A stretch of 64,000 nucleotides of DNA from Myxococcales bacterium (GTDB taxonomy: Bacteria; Myxococcota_A; Polyangia; Haliangiales; Haliangiaceae): NCBI GenBank assembly GCA_016720595.1, contig JADKKI010000032.1, forward strand, positions 124,001 through 188,000, given 5' to 3'. The notes beneath the pieces are model-generated. The model saw nothing but the letters and a program-made list of their open reading frames with translations, was not told the origin of the DNA and searched no databases. Below are positions 57,326 through 64,000 of this stretch, piece after piece; within the stretch, counting starts at the first letter, position 1, and every line of letters starts with the position of its first letter. The position numbers and the translations under genes were made by a program.

Positions 57326-58219
57326 TCACTGCGCGCGGCGGACGTCCGAGACCCCGAGGAACGACAGCGCGCCGCAGTTCGGAGCGAGGTACGGCGAGCG
57401 GAGGGAGGTGGCCGAGTGATAGAGCGCGACCGCTGCCGGAAACACCAGGTCGAGGCTGGCGCGATCCGCCCGGTAGATCTGGGACGTCGTGCCGTCGGGC
57501 GTGCCGCCGAACACGAGGGTCAGGCCATCGGCCGTCAGGTTGCCCGAGCCCACCGAGGCCACGCCGAGCTCGGCCGGCAGATAGGTGTGCACGACGCGCC
57601 AGGTGCCGGCCGGGCCCTCCACCAGCTCGCGGAGGTTCGCCGTCGAGGTCACCAGCATGCGGCGCGGAGTGGTGGCGGAGATCGCCGACGGTAGCTCTGC
57701 GAGCGTCAGGTCGTACACCGTGCCCTGGTCGTCGAGGACGGTCTGCACGGCCAGGGTGGCCCACGCCGCGGCCTGGCGCGTGGTGATCCCGAGCCCGAAG
57801 CGCAGGCCGCCCGTCGTGTACTGCATCCGCACGACGATCTGATCGCCGCTCGCGGAGAGAGCGGGTTCGCCGAGCCCCGTGAACCCCGGCGGTGGGGCGA
57901 CCCCGATCGGCTGGTAGTCCGTCGCGGTGAGCTCGAACGCGGACTTGCTCGGGAGCTTGCCGAACTCGATGATGTTCCCCGCGTTGGTCCGGCTCGCAGC
58001 CAGGAGATCCGCGCTCGGGGTCCAGCTGTTCGCGCCGATCACGAAGCTGTCGCTGGTGAACGCGCAGCTCGCGATGCCATCGTTGGCGCCGTCGTTTCCG
58101 CCATCGCCGGAGACCCCATCTCCCGTTCCGCCGGCATCGCTCGGCTTGCTGTCGTGAAGGCCGAATAGCGAATCGCAGCCGGTCAGACTGACGAGGATCG
58201 CGAGGACACGAGCGTGCAC
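57326..58219 (-). CDS. Lipoprotein with a beta-rich domain, unknown function
   Basis: The 297-residue product starts at GTG 58219 with a short lipoprotein signal (ARVLAILVSLTGC). An Asp/Gly-rich linker follows (DAGGTGDGVSGDGGNDGAND), common in myxobacterial surface lipoproteins. The domain has repeated beta motifs (GEPALSASGDQIVVRM, GSGNLTADGLTLVFGG) of the type in WD40-like beta-propeller (PD40) proteins. It lies downstream of ftsQ-ftsA on the same strand, 42 bases after the small coupled gene, so it may be the last gene of that operon. Confidence 0.8.
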   Translation of the reverse strand: MHARVLAILVSLTGCDSLFGLHDSKPSDAGGTGDGVSGDGGNDGANDGIASCAFTSDSFVIGANSWTPSADLLAASRTNAGNIIEFGKLPSKSAFELTATDYQPIGVAPPPGFTGLGEPALSASGDQIVVRMQYTTGGLRFGLGITTRQAAAWATLAVQTVLDDQGTVYDLTLAELPSAISATTPRRMLVTSTANLRELVEGPAGTWRVVHTYLPAELGVASVGSGNLTADGLTLVFGGTPDGTTSQIYRADRASLDLVFPAAVALYHSATSLRSPYLAPNCGALSFLGVSDVRRAQ

Positions 58220-58261
58220 CCGCTCGAGCGTACCCCAGCCCGCTCGCCGGGACGAAGCACG

Positions 58262-58450
58262 TCAGCCGCCGAGGATCGAGCCGGAGTGGTGCGCGCGCTC
58301 GTACCTTTCGTGCGCTCCGTGCGCCCCGGGCCCGTCGACGATCTCGGGGGTGCCTTCGGGATCGGCGGCCGCACCTTCCTCGAACCTGCGGAGCTCCTTG
58401 ACCAGCGCCAGGAGCTGCGCCGCGCTGCGCAGCGCGCGCGAGTCAGCCAT
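58262..58450 (-). CDS. Small protein translationally coupled to ftsA
   Basis: The 62-residue frame begins at ATG 58450, which overlaps the ftsA stop by one base (TGATG). The N-terminus is an amphipathic helix (RALRSAAQLLALVKELRRFEEG) and the rest is Pro/Gly/His-rich (GAHGAHERYERAHHSG). No family is recognised. Coupled position after ftsA makes it a candidate small divisome factor. The helix carries an even spread of Leu and Arg. Confidence 0.5.
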   Translation of the reverse strand: MADSRALRSAAQLLALVKELRRFEEGAAADPEGTPEIVDGPGAHGAHERYERAHHSGSILGG

Positions 58451-59682
58451 CAGAACATCTCCGCGAGCCGGCTCCAGGCCCGCTTGAACATGCCCGGGCG
58501 CTCCTCGCCGCGGCTCGGCAGCTGGACGCTCCGCCCCTGCTGGGCGCCGAACATCACGAGGCCCACGCCCGTCGAGTAGCTCGGCGACCGCACCACATCG
58601 ACCAGGCCACCGATCTTCGACGGGGCCGCGCGCCGGGTGGGCACCGAGAGCACCTGCTCGGCGACCTCGGCGACACCCTCCATCACCGTCGCGCCGCCGG
58701 TCAGGACCACGCCCGCGGCGAGCGCATCGTAGTAGCCCGAGCGGATCAGATCCTTCTTGATGTATTCGAAGATCTCCTCGATCCGCGGCTCGATCACCTC
58801 GACGAGCTTCTGGCGCGGCATCGTGCGCGCGCCGCGGCCACCGGTCGACGGGACCTCCATCATCTCGCCGCTCTCCACCAGCTGGTGCCACGCGCAGCCG
58901 TACTTGCGCTTGAGCTTCTCGGCGGCCTCGAGGGGCGTGCGGAGCAGCGTGGCGATGTCGTTGGTGACGCGCTCACCGCCGAGCTCGATCACGCTGGTGT
59001 GAACGATGGCGCCGTCGGCATAGATCATGATGTCGCAGGTGCCGCCGCCGATGTCGACGAGGGCGACGCCGAGCTCCTTCTCGTCGTCCTCGAGGCATGC
59101 CTGCGAGGCGGCGAGCGACTCGAGCACGATATCGGCGACCTGCAGGTTGCAGCGGTTCGCGCAGCGAATCACGTTCTGCACCGAGGACACGAGCGAGGTC
59201 ACGATGTGGACCTTGGCCTCGAGCCGCACCCCGGCCATCCCGAGCGGATCGCGGATGCCATCCTGATCATCGACCAGGTACTGCTGCGGCAGGACGTGCA
59301 GCACCTCGCGGTCCATCGGGATCGCGACGGCCTTGGCTTGCTCGAGCACCCGGGCGATGTCGTTCGCGCGGATCTCCTTGTCCTTGATCGCGACGATGCC
59401 GTTGTTGTTGATGCCGCGGACGTTCGGCCCGGAGATCGCCGCGTAGACGCTGGAGATCTCGCACCCCGCCATGTTCTCGGCCTCGTCGACCGCCGCGCGG
59501 ATCGAGGACACCGTCGCGTCGATGTTGACCACGTTGCCGCGGCGCATGCCCTTGGACGGAGAGGTCCCGATCCCGATGATGTCGACGCCATCGTCCTCGG
59601 TCACCTCGCCAACGATGCAGGCGATCTTGGTGGTGCCGATGTCGAGTCCGACGATGATCTCGCTGCTCTTGGGCTTTGCCAT
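58450..59682 (-). CDS. ftsA: Cell division protein FtsA
   Basis: FtsA is the actin-like protein that ties FtsZ filaments to the membrane. The 410-residue product shows IIVGLDIGTTKIACIVGEV (phosphate 1), the 1C subdomain region, LGVALVDIGGGTCDIMIYADG (phosphate 2), and VVLTGGATVMEGV (adenosine motif). The C-terminal amphipathic helix reads MFKRAWSRLAEMF, the membrane-targeting sequence. Length is normal. ftsQ lies 10 bases upstream. The small gene at 58450 overlaps its stop. Confidence 0.96.
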   Translation of the reverse strand: MAKPKSSEIIVGLDIGTTKIACIVGEVTEDDGVDIIGIGTSPSKGMRRGNVVNIDATVSSIRAAVDEAENMAGCEISSVYAAISGPNVRGINNNGIVAIKDKEIRANDIARVLEQAKAVAIPMDREVLHVLPQQYLVDDQDGIRDPLGMAGVRLEAKVHIVTSLVSSVQNVIRCANRCNLQVADIVLESLAASQACLEDDEKELGVALVDIGGGTCDIMIYADGAIVHTSVIELGGERVTNDIATLLRTPLEAAEKLKRKYGCAWHQLVESGEMMEVPSTGGRGARTMPRQKLVEVIEPRIEEIFEYIKKDLIRSGYYDALAAGVVLTGGATVMEGVAEVAEQVLSVPTRRAAPSKIGGLVDVVRSPSYSTGVGLVMFGAQQGRSVQLPSRGEERPGMFKRAWSRLAEMF

Positions 59683-59692
59683 GTGGGTGCTT

Positions 59693-60616
59693 CTAGTCCT
59701 TCGGGTTCAGAGCGACGGTGACCTGATCGATGCGCGCGTCGACGTGGATCGCGCGGGCGCGGAGGCGTTCGGGGGCGGACAGTTCGGCCCACGCGGCATC
59801 GAACGTGTGCATGCGCGCGGCGAGCTCGGGGCCGAGTGGGCCGAGCTGGATCGCGGTGGCGTGCTCGTACGTGCGCAGCGTGAGCGCGTGGTGGGCATCG
59901 AGGTGGAGCTCGCCGATCGCGGGGCGGCTGGGCTCCGAGCGCCACGCGGTGAGCGCCGCGAGGGCCGCGGTGATCGTGGCGGCGGTGGGCTCGGGGATCG
60001 TCTCGTAGTCGGCGCGCTCGATCCCGGTGATCACGGGGAGGCCGGCGCCATCTCCGCCTTCGAGCTGTGCGCGCTTGAACGGGTGGCCCTTCGCATCCAC
60101 CAGATACAGCTCACCGAGCTCGACGATCGCGACGGGCGTGTGCTCGGTGACCTCGACGACCAGGGTGTGCGGGAGCACGCGGTGGACATCTGCCGTCGCG
60201 ATCCACGGGGTCGCCTGGAGCGCCGCCGCGACGCCGCCGAGGTTGGTGGCGAACACGTTGTCCCCGAGCTTCACGGGGATCGCCGCGCGGATCTGATCCG
60301 CGGACAGGTGGGTCGAGCCCTCGACCTCGATCGAGGTGATCGCGAACCGCTCGGACGTCGTGACGAACCGATAGCCAGCCCACAGCCCGACACCGATCAC
60401 GGTGATCCCAGCGGTCGCGGCGAGGGCGGGCAACGAGCGCCGGACCGCGCGGCCGCACGCATCGACGACCACCCCGGGCCGCGGGAGGCGCGACCACACG
60501 GACCCCGGCCGGCGGCGGTTCTTCTTGCCGCGAACCGTCAGCCGGGAGGCCGGCGGAACAGTCGACTCGGAGGGGCTCCGGGTCTGCTTCGCCGTGCCCC
60601 GGCGAGATCGATCCAT
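59693..60616 (-). CDS. ftsQ: Cell division protein FtsQ
   Basis: FtsQ links the FtsZ ring to peptidoglycan synthases. The 307-residue bitopic protein has a basic cytoplasmic part of about 55 residues, a membrane helix (LAATAGITVIGVGLWAGYRF), a POTRA domain (FAITSIEVEGSTHLSADQIRAAI), and the FtsQ beta domain (RVLPHTLVVEVTEHTPVAIVELGELYLVDAKGHPFK). Start ATG 60616 is preceded by the 16-bp element found also before ftsZ. murC, murB and ddl, which often precede ftsQ, are absent. Confidence 0.92.
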   Translation of the reverse strand: MDRSRRGTAKQTRSPSESTVPPASRLTVRGKKNRRRPGSVWSRLPRPGVVVDACGRAVRRSLPALAATAGITVIGVGLWAGYRFVTTSERFAITSIEVEGSTHLSADQIRAAIPVKLGDNVFATNLGGVAAALQATPWIATADVHRVLPHTLVVEVTEHTPVAIVELGELYLVDAKGHPFKRAQLEGGDGAGLPVITGIERADYETIPEPTAATITAALAALTAWRSEPSRPAIGELHLDAHHALTLRTYEHATAIQLGPLGPELAARMHTFDAAWAELSAPERLRARAIHVDARIDQVTVALNPKD

Positions 60617-60642
60617 GGTTGGCAAATACGCACGCGCAGATC

Positions 60643-60658
60643 ACCCGGGCAATTTTTT
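60643..60658 (-). promoter_or_regulatory. ftsQ-side copy of a 16-bp element shared with ftsZ
   Basis: Minus-strand AAAAAATTGCCCGGGT ends 26 bases before the ftsQ ATG. It matches the ftsZ copy at 15 of 16 positions and nearly the same distance from the start codon. Confidence 0.5.
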
Positions 60659-60770
60659 GGATCTACTCCGGATCACTTCGGTTTCTCGACGCAGATGCCT
60701 ACCTGTCCGACCTGAACAGGCGTGCTCCACGCGAGCCGGGGTCTGGCCCCGTGATCGACCCCGAGTCGGG

Positions 60771-61136
60771 CTACTCGTCGTCGTCTTCGATCAGGACGTA
60801 GTCGTCGTCCTTGGTCGTCGACTTGCCGCGCGGGGCGTCGCTGTCGGGCGTGAGATCATCGGTCCGACCGGAGGTCTCGGCCGCGCGCGAGGTCCGCTTC
60901 TTCGAGGGGGCCTTGGAGGAGGTCACCACCCGGCGGGGCGCGGCGGCCGGGGTCTTCTTCGCGGACGTCGGGGTCTTCTTCGCGGGGGCGCCCTTCACCG
61001 GCGTCGAGCGCTTCGGCTTGAACGCCTGCGCGTCGGCCTCCCGCGCCGTGGACGTGGAGGCGAGGGCGGCGAACAGGAGGACGAGGAGCCAGCGAGTCAC
61101 GAGGGTGATGGTGCCATAGCCGCGCCGAAGATCCAT
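60771..61136 (-). CDS. Secreted or membrane-associated Lys/Ala-rich protein
   Basis: The 121-residue product has a signal-like helix (WLLVLLFAALASTSTA) with a basic n-region, then a Lys/Pro/Ala-rich region resembling histone H1 tails (KGAPAKKTPTSAKKTPAAAP) and an acidic C-terminus (DDDYVLIEDDDE). ATG 61136 is used; GTG 61100 would also give a good signal peptide. No family was recognised. It lies 155 bases upstream of ftsQ on the same strand. Confidence 0.65.
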   Translation of the reverse strand: MDLRRGYGTITLVTRWLLVLLFAALASTSTAREADAQAFKPKRSTPVKGAPAKKTPTSAKKTPAAAPRRVVTSSKAPSKKRTSRAAETSGRTDDLTPDSDAPRGKSTTKDDDYVLIEDDDE

Positions 61137-61167
61137 GGCGCAGAGTCAACGCCCGGGAATCCCAGCA

Positions 61168-62511
61168 CTATCGGCTTGGACATGGTGGACGTTCCGCGAT
61201 CTCGATCGAGGCGAGGAGGAGCTCACCCCCCACCAGCTTGAGGCCGAACCGGAAGTCGCGGTCATCCGAGGTACAGGTGGTGCCCTTGCAGTGGCGGAAC
61301 GCCCGGACCAGGTCGTCGATCTCGGGGACCACGACATCCGGCTTCGGGATCAAGTTCACCGTGCGCTCGGTGCGCGGATCCCCGTCGCCATCGGTGTCGA
61401 CCTCGGACAGCGCGTCGAACGCGATCTGCACGTGCTCGAGGCCCTTGGCCGGGACGAAGCCCGGGAGCAAGGAGGACTCGTCGTTCCCCTGGAGCCGCTC
61501 GTAGCTGGCGAGGACGCACAGCGCTCGCATCATCGCGTCGGGTGAGCTGGTGCGCGGCCGGCGAGGCACGAAGCGCTTGTCGCCCCGGACCTCGAGAGCG
61601 CGCGCCGCGGCCGCCGCGACGAAGCAGTCCTTGGACTTCGCGGCGGCGACGAGCGTCGAGCGCACATCGGCGGGCAGCTTGTCATCGGTGGCGACCAGCT
61701 CGGACAGCGCGTCGGCACGCGCCTTGGGGGCCAGCGCCTCGTCGGTGATCGCCGCGAGGAACACCGCCTTGTGGCTCTCGGCTGCCAGCACGTCCAGCGC
61801 CCCATCGATGTGGTGCTTGGTGACGGCCAGGATCAGGCTCGCCTCATCGAGCGAGCCGACGTGGCCATTCGCGAGATCGCGCTGGCCCGCCTTGAACGCG
61901 ATCGCGAGCATCTCGAGCCGGTGCACCGGATCGGCCTCCGGCACCGCCTGGATCGCCGCGGCCACCAGCTGCGACTCCGGGGGCGGGATCGCCGCGATCC
62001 CGCGGAGAGCATCGAGCACGGTCGGGATGTCGGTGTCCTCGAGCGCCCCGATCGACCACAGCGCGAGCAAGCGGCGCAGGCACGGGTCCTTCATCGTCGC
62101 GGTCGGCGCCGGACCATCGACATCGAGCACGAGCGGGGCGCAGTCCTTGGGCGGGGAGGGCGGCACACACGTGAAGTTCCCTCCGTGCAGGAGCGCGATC
62201 GCGAGCGGGGTCGCCTTCGCCACGGGGATCTCGTCGAGCTTGGCCTCCCAGTCGTCCCCGGTCGGCGCGATCGAGGCCCACACCGCGTTGGCCTCGGCGT
62301 CGGTGCCGAGCGGGATGGTGTCCCAGGCGATCGAGAGCAACGGCTTCGGGGGCGTGCGGTTGAGGTCGGGATCGGGCGGCCGCGCGCCAGCGTCCGGCGG
62401 CGGGTTGGGATGCGCGACCGGTGTGGGCGTTACGCCACGTGGCGCAGGGCCGCAGGCTGCCAGCACCAGCAGGGCAACAGCGCTGCGAAGAGTCACGTCT
62501 ATGAGACTCAC
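61168..62511 (-). CDS. Lipoprotein with HEAT-like helical repeats
   Basis: The 447-residue product from GTG 62511 has a lipoprotein signal (SAVALLVLAAC) and a helical domain of HEAT-like repeats (ALRGIAAIPPPESQLVAAAIQAV, EASLILAVTKHHIDGALDVLAAE, ARADALSELVATDDKLPADV, KDCFVAAAAARALEV). The last about 90 residues form a beta-rich part (LVRAFRHCKGTTCTSDDRDFRFGLKLVGGELLLASIEI). GGTGG before 62511 supports that start; GTG 62496 is an alternative. The family was not recognised. It is divergent from the repeated promoter-like block at 62524. An apparent extension into the GC-only tract is artefact. Confidence 0.82.
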   Translation of the reverse strand: MSLIDVTLRSAVALLVLAACGPAPRGVTPTPVAHPNPPPDAGARPPDPDLNRTPPKPLLSIAWDTIPLGTDAEANAVWASIAPTGDDWEAKLDEIPVAKATPLAIALLHGGNFTCVPPSPPKDCAPLVLDVDGPAPTATMKDPCLRRLLALWSIGALEDTDIPTVLDALRGIAAIPPPESQLVAAAIQAVPEADPVHRLEMLAIAFKAGQRDLANGHVGSLDEASLILAVTKHHIDGALDVLAAESHKAVFLAAITDEALAPKARADALSELVATDDKLPADVRSTLVAAAKSKDCFVAAAAARALEVRGDKRFVPRRPRTSSPDAMMRALCVLASYERLQGNDESSLLPGFVPAKGLEHVQIAFDALSEVDTDGDGDPRTERTVNLIPKPDVVVPEIDDLVRAFRHCKGTTCTSDDRDFRFGLKLVGGELLLASIEIAERPPCPSR

Positions 62512-62523
62512 GAAACCACCACA

Positions 62524-62562
62524 GGTTTCCACGAGTTTCTGGTCGCCGCATAGTGCTCGTGA
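62524..62562 (+). promoter_or_regulatory. First copy of a 39-bp promoter-like repeat
   Basis: This copy begins GGTTTCCACGAGTTTCTGG and contains CATAGTGCTCG. The second copy is at 63266-63304, at about 80% identity, with TATAGTGCTCG ending at the start codon of the DUF1579-like gene. The first copy leads into DNA with no gene and then the GC-only tract. This may mark a lost duplicate gene start. Confidence 0.5.
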
Positions 62563-62609
62563 CCCGACATCGGGCGAGACGTGCAGCTCCAGGGGCCGTT
62601 CAAGTAGCA

Positions 62610-63232
62610 GAGGCGCGGCGCCCCCGGGGCCCCGGGGGGGGCCCGCCCCCCCGGGGCGGGGGGGCCCCCGGGGCCCCGGCGCCCGGGGCGCCGGGGCCCG
62701 CCCGCGCCCCCCCCCGGCAGGGGCGGGGGCCCGCCCGCCGGCGGGGGGGCCCCGGCCGCCGCCCCGGCGCCCCCGCGGGCCCCGCGGCGCCCGGGGGCGC
62801 GGGGCCCGCCGCCCGCCCGGCCGGGGCCCCCCCGCGGGGCCCCCCCCCCGGCCCCGGCGCGGCGCCCCCCCCCCCCGGGGGGGCGCCCCCCCGGGCCGGG
62901 GGCGGGGCGGGCGCGCCCGCCGGGGGGCGGGGCCCGGGCCCGCGGGCGGCGGGGGGGGCGGGCCCGGGGGGGGGCCCCGGGCCGGGCGGCGGGGGGCCGC
63001 GCGCGGGGGGCGGCGCCCGGGGGGGGCGGGGGGGGGGGCGGCCGGGGGGGAGGGGCGGGGCGCGGGGCGGGGGGGCGGGCGGCCGGGGCGCGGGGGGGCG
63101 GGCGGGGCCCGCCGGGGGGGGGCGCGCCGGCGGGGGGGGGGGGGGGGCCGGGGCGGGGGGGGGGGGGGGGGGGGGCGCGGGGGGGGGGGGGGGGGGGGGG
63201 GGCGGGGGGGGGGGGGGGGGGGGGGGATCATT
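62610..63232. other. Long GC-only tract, probable sequence artefact
   Basis: About 620 bases consist almost only of G and C runs, with a single A or so and no normal sequence. Both strands read as Pro, Arg, Gly and Ala strings in every frame. No real genomic element of this type is known to me. The region 62563-63265 contains no supportable gene. Confidence 0.8.
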
Positions 63233-63265
63233 CCCGCGATGGGGTAGCCAGGGCGACGGCCAACT

Positions 63266-63304
63266 GGTTTCCACGAGTTTTCAGGCGCCGTATAGTGCTC
63301 GCGA
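63266..63304 (+). promoter_or_regulatory. Second copy of the 39-bp promoter-like repeat, before the DUF1579-like gene
   Basis: This copy contains GGTTTCCACGAGTTTTCAGG and TATAGTGCTCGCGATG. TATAGT could be the -10 box and the last bases include the ATG at 63304. It pairs with 62524-62562. Confidence 0.5.
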
Positions 63305-63775
63305 TGAAGACGTTCCTGGTCCTCGTGACCCTCGGTGGTGTGGCGGGCGCCGAGCCCAAGATCCCGCAGGAAGTCACCGATCTCCTCAAGATCGTGACCG
63401 GGACCTGGAAGTGCACCGGGACGGCGACGCTCGGGGCCGACCCCGCTCAGCCGCTGACCGCCACGCTGCGGACCCGGTCTGACCTCGACGGGTTCTGGAT
63501 CCACGACACGTTCGAGGCCAAGGTCGCAAGGCCAAGCGCGGTCGTTCACGACGCGCCCGCGGGGGGGGGGGGGGCGGGGGGCCCGGCGCCCCCGCGTGCA
63601 AGTGATCGAGCCTGCAGGACGCGGTGACCAGGGCTCGACGGGATGGGCAACGCGGGCCCGACGAGGCAGTCCCGCGATCACGTCGACACCACCGATCCCG
63701 GCGGCCCCGCTCGCGGGCGAGGTCTCGACCGACCAGGGACGCAAGACCAGAAGCGGGCGAGATGCCTGCAAGAGC
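63304..63775 (+). pseudogene. DUF1579-like secreted protein gene, frame-broken
   Basis: From ATG 63304 the protein starts with a signal peptide (MKTFLVLVTLGGVAGA) and continues LKIVTGTWKCTGTATLGADP and SDLDGFWIHDTFEAKV, typical of DUF1579-like proteins. Near 63540-63600 the sequence turns into a G-run and the family pattern is lost. Further on, family-like pieces return in different frames: RDHVDTTDP in the first frame, then EVSTDQGRKT in the second, near 63719. So the gene either is a pseudogene or is damaged by base-calling errors. The end coordinate is nominal. Confidence 0.5.
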
Positions 63776-63820
63776 GGGCGGCCCACGGCAAGCTGCGCCC
63801 GGCAGCCGGAGCCCCGGAGC

Positions 63821-63850
63821 TCAAACCCGGAAGCCAGGAACCATGGTCAG
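63821..63850. repeat. Dispersed copy of the 12.2-kb palindromic repeat arm
   Basis: TCAAACCCGGAAGCCAGGAA followed by CCATGGTCAG matches the reverse complement of 12236-12265 with one deletion and two changes, so it is the same repeat family in the opposite orientation. The final 150 bases to the window end hold no gene I can support, and base-calling here may also be poor. Confidence 0.6.
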
Positions 63851-64000
63851 ACGCGGGCTGACGAGCCAGTTCCAGTGCGAGATCCCGGGCCACGAGGGCC
63901 CACGGAGGTCACCGAGCGGAGACCTTGGTCGCGGCCGCGGGCGGGAGCCGGAGCAGGTCTACGCGATGACTGGAACCGCTCCTGTGCGGCACTGCGCTCG

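Noticed and set aside
61168..63786. Single 872-residue protein on the minus strand
   Set aside because: The open frame crosses the GC-only tract, where all frames are open. Only the part from 62511 down has normal protein character and a signal peptide.

Overview
The window is 64 kb of high-GC DNA and reads as a chromosome segment of a Myxococcota bacterium. I infer a Polyangia or Haliangiales-like lineage. The support is an MglA/MglB pair very close in sequence to that of Myxococcus, giant Hanks-type kinases with propeller-like C-termini, a sigma-54 activator, many lipoproteins, and the conserved myxobacterial domain of the protein at 36.8 kb. No phage, IS element, tRNA, rRNA or CRISPR array was seen.

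Layout. 1-3.3 kb: the 3' end of recR, then mglB-mglA and a coupled membrane protein. 3.3-5.0 kb: a 246-bp inverted-repeat element and, on the minus strand, an AhpD-like gene. Its only internal stop is a TGA exactly at the second redox residue (C-x-x-U-x-x-x-H), followed at once by a perfect hairpin, which is the signature of a selenoprotein. 5.1-9.1 kb: a lipoprotein with tyrosinase-like motifs, a GC-only tract, a 57-bp tandem repeat and a lytic transglycosylase. 9.2-12.1 kb: gcdH-thiD-epimerase. 12.3-21.6 kb: SIMPL protein, enhancer-binding protein, M14 peptidase, zinc-ribbon membrane protein, cyclic-nucleotide-binding protein, subtilase and pentaheme lipoprotein. 21.6-27.5 kb: a LysR regulator divergent from an operon of homogentisate dioxygenase, 4-hydroxyphenylpyruvate dioxygenase, a BoxB-type epoxidase and tryptophanase. 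27.7-36.7 kb: UbiB-like kinase, QueD-like protein, RNase G/E, ThrE exporter, HD protein, murI and a DUF1232 protein. 36.8-49.2 kb: a myxobacterial repeat protein, glutaredoxin, then a long minus-strand run of two paralogous kinases, cysS and membrane proteins. 49.3-53.4 kb: a tightly overlapped group, xseA, degenerate receiver/GGDEF protein, aroE and a beta-barrel candidate. 53.4-62.5 kb: the cell-division genes ftsQ, ftsA and ftsZ, broken up by lipoprotein genes. 62.6-64 kb: a GC-only tract and a frame-broken DUF1579-like gene.

How the genes work together. MglA/MglB form the polarity GTPase switch. The 21.6-27.5 kb operon should degrade tyrosine and tryptophan, but it holds a BoxB without BoxA or BoxC. 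ftsZ has been separated from ftsQ-ftsA, yet both units carry the same 16-bp element at the same distance before their start codons.

Caution. The tracts at about 6.28-6.6, 38.98-39.01, 62.6-63.2 and 63.56 kb are nearly pure G and C and look like consensus failure. Genes touching them cannot be trusted at that end.
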